Source: Lacrimispora celerecrescens (lineage in GTDB: Bacteria > Bacillota > Clostridia > Lachnospirales > Lachnospiraceae). From it: DNA of 64,000 nucleotides. Below the pieces are notes generated by a model, which saw nothing but the letters and a program-made list of their open reading frames with translations, did not search any database and was not told the origin of the DNA. Where the stretch lies: NCBI RefSeq assembly GCF_000732605.1, contig NZ_JPME01000015.1, forward strand, positions 62,001 to 126,000. The letters run 5' to 3'. Each line of letters opens with the position of its first letter. Position 1 is the first letter of the stretch. This document shows, in pieces, positions 61,182-64,000 of this stretch. Position numbers and translations under genes: made by a program.

Positions 61182-62268
61182 GGAACGGGAGTATTTATAC
61201 TGGCTTTGTCATGTTCCCGCTCTGGGAGCAGTAAAAATAAAACGACTTTATGATTACATTGGAAGTTATAAAGGAATATATAATATAGAAGGAAAAGAAC
61301 TGGAACAGTCAGGACTATTAAAACAGACAGAAGTTTCCATTTTTGAGGAGATGAAACGTAAAAAAGACGCTTGCATAGCAGAGCTGACAAAGTTGGAAAA
61401 TAGAGGAACTCATTTTGTTACGCCATATGACAAAGAATATCCGAAACGGCTTCTTTCAATTTATGGATACCCTATGGGAATTTTTTTTAAAGGAAAGCTA
61501 CCTGATGATGAAAAACCGGCGGTTTCCATAATCGGAGCCAGGAATTGTACTGATTACGGAAAGCAAATGGCCTCCTATCTGGCCAGGGAGCTTTCCGGGG
61601 CCGGAATCCAGATCATAAGCGGATTGGCATGGGGAATTGACAGTGCAGGGCATCAGGGAGCGCTGGAGGCCGGCGGTGATACTTATGGAGTTCTAGGCTG
61701 CGGGATCAATATCTGCTATCCCAGAGAAAATTATGGATTGTATGAACGGATGGCGGTTCAGGGCGGAATTATCACTGAATTTATGCCAGGCGAAGCACCA
61801 AGGCCTTGTAATTTTCCTATGAGGAACCGGATCATAAGCGGACTGTCGGATGCAATTTTAGTGATTGAGGCAAGGGAAAAAAGCGGTTCCTTAATCACGG
61901 TGAACTTAGGACTAGAGCAGGGAAAAGAAATTTTTGCACTTCCCGGAAGGGTGAAAGATCCCTTAAGTGCAGGCTGCAATCGGCTTATTTCCGAAGGCGC
62001 AGGAATGTTGTTAGGTCCTGATTCTGTGCTGGAATATTTCAAATTGCAGAGTGGTAATATATTAAGAGTTCATGAAAAAAATGAGAACGGACTTGTCAAA
62101 AAAGAAAAAATGGTGTATAGTTGCCTAGATTTGCAACCGAAGAATCTGGAAGAGATTATATCTTTAAGCGGATTGTCTGTCAGTGATTGTTTGAGCACTC
62201 TTCTGGAATTAGAGCTCAAAGGCTGTGTTGTACAGACATCCTATCAATATTATGGTAAGAAACTATAG
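61168..62268 (+). CDS. dprA: DNA processing protein DprA
   Basis: The 366-residue protein has an N-terminal helical part and a Rossmann-like DprA core: IGARNCTDYGKQMASYLARE, ISGLAWGIDSAGHQGAL, VLGCGINICYP, FPMRNRIISGLSDAILVIEA and EIFALPGRV, then a C-terminal winged-helix. DprA loads RecA onto incoming single-stranded DNA. It overlaps comM by 14 bp and is followed by topA, a conserved clostridial arrangement. Confidence 0.96.
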   Translation: MDGHEEREYLYWLCHVPALGAVKIKRLYDYIGSYKGIYNIEGKELEQSGLLKQTEVSIFEEMKRKKDACIAELTKLENRGTHFVTPYDKEYPKRLLSIYGYPMGIFFKGKLPDDEKPAVSIIGARNCTDYGKQMASYLARELSGAGIQIISGLAWGIDSAGHQGALEAGGDTYGVLGCGINICYPRENYGLYERMAVQGGIITEFMPGEAPRPCNFPMRNRIISGLSDAILVIEAREKSGSLITVNLGLEQGKEIFALPGRVKDPLSAGCNRLISEGAGMLLGPDSVLEYFKLQSGNILRVHEKNENGLVKKEKMVYSCLDLQPKNLEEIISLSGLSVSDCLSTLLELELKGCVVQTSYQYYGKKL

Positions 62269-62282
62269 GCGAGGAGTTTGGT

Positions 62283-64000
62283 ATGGCGAACTGTTTAGTA
62301 ATTGTGGAATCACCTGCAAAGGTAAAAACGATAAAAAAGTTCCTAGGAGCGAATTATGAAGTGGATGCCTCTAACGGACACGTGAGAGACCTTCCGAAAA
62401 GCCAGATGGGAATTGATGTGGAGAATGACTTTGATCCCAAATATATAACAATCAGAGGAAAAGGCGATATCCTGGCCAAGCTTAGGAAAGAAGTGAAGAA
62501 GGCCGATAAGATTTATCTTGCGACTGACCCTGACCGGGAAGGAGAAGCCATTTCCTGGCATCTGATGAAGGCTTTAAAGCTGGATGAACTCAAGGATAAG
62601 CAGGTTTACCGGATCAGCTTTAACGAGATTACAAAGAATGCGATAAAAGCTTCTTTAAAAACTCCGAGAGCGATTGATATGGATCTGGTGGATGCCCAGC
62701 AGGCCAGAAGAGTTTTGGACCGAATGGTTGGATATATGATCAGTCCTCTTCTTTGGGCAAAAGTAAAGAGAGGCTTAAGTGCCGGCAGGGTCCAGTCAGT
62801 GGCATTGCGTCTGATCAGCGACCGGGAAGAAGAAATCAATGCATTTATTCCTGAGGAGTACTGGAACCTGGAAGCTGTTTTAAAGCAGGAAGGAAGCAAA
62901 AAATCTTTAACAGCAAAGTTTTACGGTGACAAAGACGGCAAGATTGCCATAGGAAAAAAAGAAGAATTGGATAAGATACTGAAAGGTCTTGAGAAACAGA
63001 CTTATCAGGTAGAGGAAGTTAAAAATGGGGAAAGAGTCAAAAAGGCTCCTATACCATTTACGACCAGTACCCTTCAGCAGGAAGCATCCAAGGTACTTAA
63101 TTTTTCAACCCAGAAGACCATGCGTCTGGCTCAGCAGCTATATGAAGGTGTGGAGGTTGCAGGACATGGTACCGTGGGTCTTATCACCTATCTGAGAACA
63201 GATTCTACCAGAATCGCAGAGGAAGCAGATGTTGCGGCAAGGGAATATATCGGAAAGCAGTACGGCAGCAAGTACGTAGCAAATGGAGAACAGGCGAAAA
63301 AAAGCAATGCAAAGATCCAGGATGCCCACGAGGCGATCCGTCCTACGGATATTGCCCTTACACCGGTTATGGTAAAAGAATCCCTGCAGCGGGATTTATT
63401 CAGGCTTTATCAACTGATCTGGAAACGTTTTACAGCCAGCAGAATGCAGCCTGCCGTTTACGCGACCACCTCAGTTAAAGTGGGAGCAGGAAACTACGTT
63501 TTCACACTTTCCGCTTCCAAACTGTCTTTTGATGGTTTTATGTCCGTATATGTTCAGGAAGATGAAAAGGAAGACAACAATGTATTGTTAGGTAATCTGG
63601 AAAAAGGCAGCATACTGAAACTGGATAAACTTGAGAGCGGACAGCATTTCACCCAGCCGCCGGCGCACTTTACGGAGGCCTCCCTTGTAAAGGCTATGGA
63701 AGAACAAGGAATCGGACGCCCAAGTACTTATGCCCCTACGATCACAACCATTATCGCCAGACGATATGTGGCAAAGGAAAATAAAAATCTTTATGTGACG
63801 GAGCTTGGAGAAGTAGTTAACAGCATGATGAAGCAAAGCTTCCCCAGCATCGTGGATATTACCTTCACTGCCAATTTAGAGTACCTTCTTGATAAGGTGG
63901 GAGATGGGTCTGTTCCATGGAAGACTGTTGTGAAAAATTTCTATCCCGATTTAAAAGAAGCGGTGGATAAAGCTCTTGTGGAATTGGAATCTGTGACGAT
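62283..64000 (+). CDS. topA: DNA topoisomerase I, 3' end outside window
   Basis: Type IA topoisomerase. ATG 62283 follows GAGGAG. The first 572 residues are present: Toprim motifs LVIVESPAKVKTIKKFLG and ATDPDREGEAISWHL, and the active-site Tyr303 in LITYLRTDSTR. The enzyme relaxes negative supercoils. The window ends before the C-terminal zinc-binding region. No defect is visible in the part seen. Confidence 0.96.
   Translation, partial: MANCLVIVESPAKVKTIKKFLGANYEVDASNGHVRDLPKSQMGIDVENDFDPKYITIRGKGDILAKLRKEVKKADKIYLATDPDREGEAISWHLMKALKLDELKDKQVYRISFNEITKNAIKASLKTPRAIDMDLVDAQQARRVLDRMVGYMISPLLWAKVKRGLSAGRVQSVALRLISDREEEINAFIPEEYWNLEAVLKQEGSKKSLTAKFYGDKDGKIAIGKKEELDKILKGLEKQTYQVEEVKNGERVKKAPIPFTTSTLQQEASKVLNFSTQKTMRLAQQLYEGVEVAGHGTVGLITYLRTDSTRIAEEADVAAREYIGKQYGSKYVANGEQAKKSNAKIQDAHEAIRPTDIALTPVMVKESLQRDLFRLYQLIWKRFTASRMQPAVYATTSVKVGAGNYVFTLSASKLSFDGFMSVYVQEDEKEDNNVLLGNLEKGSILKLDKLESGQHFTQPPAHFTEASLVKAMEEQGIGRPSTYAPTITTIIARRYVAKENKNLYVTELGEVVNSMMKQSFPSIVDITFTANLEYLLDKVGDGSVPWKTVVKNFYPDLKEAVDKALVELESVT

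Overview
The window looks like a chromosome segment from a low-to-mid GC, spore-former-type Clostridia, most likely Lachnospiraceae (Lacrimispora / Clostridium saccharolyticum-like). The evidence is the strong AGGAGG ribosome sites, the TTGACA/TATAAT promoters, many sugar PTS and ABC systems, a sigma-54 cysteine regulon, a Csp-like subtilase and a clostridial radical-SAM/DUF4130 DNA-repair pair. I see no rRNA, tRNA, CRISPR, prophage or insertion sequence. The genus is inferred, not proven.

Layout. 1-3.8 kb: end of a sugar ABC operon (binding protein, RbsD/FucU mutarotase) and a chemoreceptor. 3.9-13.2 kb: a cysteine/sulfur island made of a sigma-54 activator, a PatB/MalY-type C-S lyase behind a textbook -24/-12 promoter, a DAACS symporter, a small glutaredoxin-like protein, an L-cysteine desulfidase (frameshifted near its end), a D-cysteine desulfhydrase and rpoN itself. 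13.5-14.7 kb: deoB. 14.8-22.9 kb: a PRD/Mga-type regulator divergent from a PTS operon that combines EIICB, a fumarase-superfamily lyase, a GH4 phospho-alpha-glycosidase, a NagA-like deacetylase and a HAD phosphatase; the substrate is unknown.

23.2-42.3 kb is the most interesting part. A ribose-type ABC transporter with MtnK- and MtnA-like enzymes (operon 1) faces, across a convergent DeoR-type regulator, a bacterial microcompartment operon (operon 2): class II aldolase with a C-terminal helical tail, CoA-acylating aldehyde dehydrogenase, four BMC-domain shell proteins, PduL phosphotransacylase (frameshifted), an EutN/CcmL vertex protein, a leaderless solute-binding-like protein, a CoA-disulfide-reductase-like flavoprotein, a two-subunit CoA transferase, an iron alcohol dehydrogenase and DhaK/DhaL. 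The two operon promoters share identical 18-nt and 13-nt elements. The simplest reading is a 5-deoxypentose or 5-methylthioribose metabolosome: the sugar is imported, phosphorylated at C1, isomerised to the ketose-1-phosphate and split to DHAP plus an aldehyde that is handled inside the shell.

42.3-48.2 kb: a beta-glucoside PTS, GH1 phospho-beta-glucosidase, LicT-type antiterminator with its RNA target, and an MFS carrier. 48.2-52.4 kb (minus strand): a subtilase whose catalytic Ser is Gly, a nitroreductase, a Lys-rich membrane-anchored protein with a possible -1 frameshift at A AAA AAG, and a TetR regulator. 52.6-57.0 kb: an MMPL/RND exporter and a secreted coiled-coil partner. 57.2-64 kb: LexA-box-controlled radical SAM and DUF4130 genes, a repeat-containing small reading frame, comM, dprA and topA (cut by the window edge).

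Three genes in the window show the same kind of defect, a shift equivalent to one missing T on the plus strand. This matters for judging whether they are real frameshifts, programmed frameshifts or assembly errors.
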